6,538 bases of DNA from Betaproteobacteria bacterium UBA931 (lineage in GTDB: Bacteria > Pseudomonadota > Gammaproteobacteria > Burkholderiales > Casimicrobiaceae). The stretch spans positions 44,262 through 50,799 of the forward strand of contig DBDN01000025.1 of assembly GCA_002293615.1 (NCBI GenBank). Reading direction: 5' to 3'. The notes under the pieces were generated by a model that was not told where the DNA came from, made no database searches, and worked only from the letters and a program-made list of their open reading frames with translations. A program made the position numbers and the translations under genes. Positions 6,255 through 6,538 of the stretch are shown piece after piece; positions within the stretch are counted from its first letter, which is position 1, and every line of letters starts with the position of its first letter.

Positions 6255-6538
6255 TTATTCCTTCTTCTTGTCTTGATCGACTTCCGTAAACTCGGCATCA
6301 ACAACTTTCGCATCGTCGCCAGACTGAGTATTGCCATTACCTGCGGCACCGCCCGCGCCTTGCTGCTGCGCCGCCGCTTCGGCCTGCGCTGCCGCGTACA
6401 TCGCCTCGCCTAATTTCTGCGACGCGGTCGCCAAAGTCTCGCTCTTCGCTGCCAAAGCATCTTTCGAAGCGTTCCGATCTTTCAACACTTCTTCAGCTTC
6501 TTTCAATGCCTCTTCGATCTTCGTTTTTTCTTCGGTGC
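6255..6538 (-). CDS. dnaK: DnaK (Hsp70), C-terminal 93 residues (runs off right edge)
   Basis: DnaK is the ATP-dependent Hsp70 chaperone served by DnaJ. The visible part is the end of the alpha-helical lid (TEEKTKIEEALKEAEEVLKD and onward, to SQKLGEAMYAAAQAEAAA), followed by a disordered Gln/Gly/Asn linker and the conserved acidic tail VVDAEFTEVD near the stop. The lid helix SQKL is the same landmark as in E. coli DnaK, and the DAEF-x-EV tail is diagnostic for bacterial DnaK. The frame is open to the right edge, so the nucleotide-binding and substrate-binding domains lie outside the window. It is followed on the same strand by dnaJ. Confidence 0.96.
   Translation of the reverse strand, partial: TEEKTKIEEALKEAEEVLKDRNASKDALAAKSETLATASQKLGEAMYAAAQAEAAAQQQGAGGAAGNGNTQSGDDAKVVDAEFTEVDQDKKKE

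Overview
This window looks like ordinary chromosome from a Gram-negative proteobacterium, most likely a betaproteobacterium. Three things point that way: a TamA/TamB outer-membrane assembly pair; a DnaJ whose zinc-finger region and C-terminus (ending in a DPARHSP...KSW...FFQ pattern) read like betaproteobacterial DnaJ; and tadA followed directly by an S66 LD-carboxypeptidase gene. Base composition looks near-even in G+C. The lineage is judged from remembered family patterns, not from a search.

Layout. Positions 1-2903 hold two minus-strand genes: tamA (1071-2903), then the 5' part of tamB (1-1068, running off the left edge), only 2 nt apart. A divergent intergenic region (2904-3064) carries a possible tamA promoter and a strong palindrome. 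From 3065 a plus-strand cluster runs rightward: tadA (tRNA adenosine deaminase), ldcA (muramoyltetrapeptide carboxypeptidase, start overlapping the tadA stop by 4 nt) and a small VOC-fold protein of unknown substrate. This cluster converges on dnaJ (4962-6095, minus), which is downstream of dnaK; only the last 93 residues of DnaK lie in the window (6255-6538, minus). The 159-nt dnaK-dnaJ gap contains a chain of overlapping inverted repeats.

How the genes work together. TamA (outer-membrane Omp85 barrel) and TamB (inner-membrane-anchored periplasmic bridge) form one cell-envelope machine. DnaK and DnaJ form one Hsp70 chaperone machine. tadA and ldcA appear co-transcribed, but their functions (tRNA wobble inosine and peptidoglycan recycling) are not obviously connected. 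No rRNA, tRNA, CRISPR array, insertion sequence, phage gene or toxin-antitoxin module was recognised. No gene-level novel system is evident. The most interesting signals are non-coding: the mutually exclusive hairpins between dnaK and dnaJ, and the palindrome between tamA and tadA.
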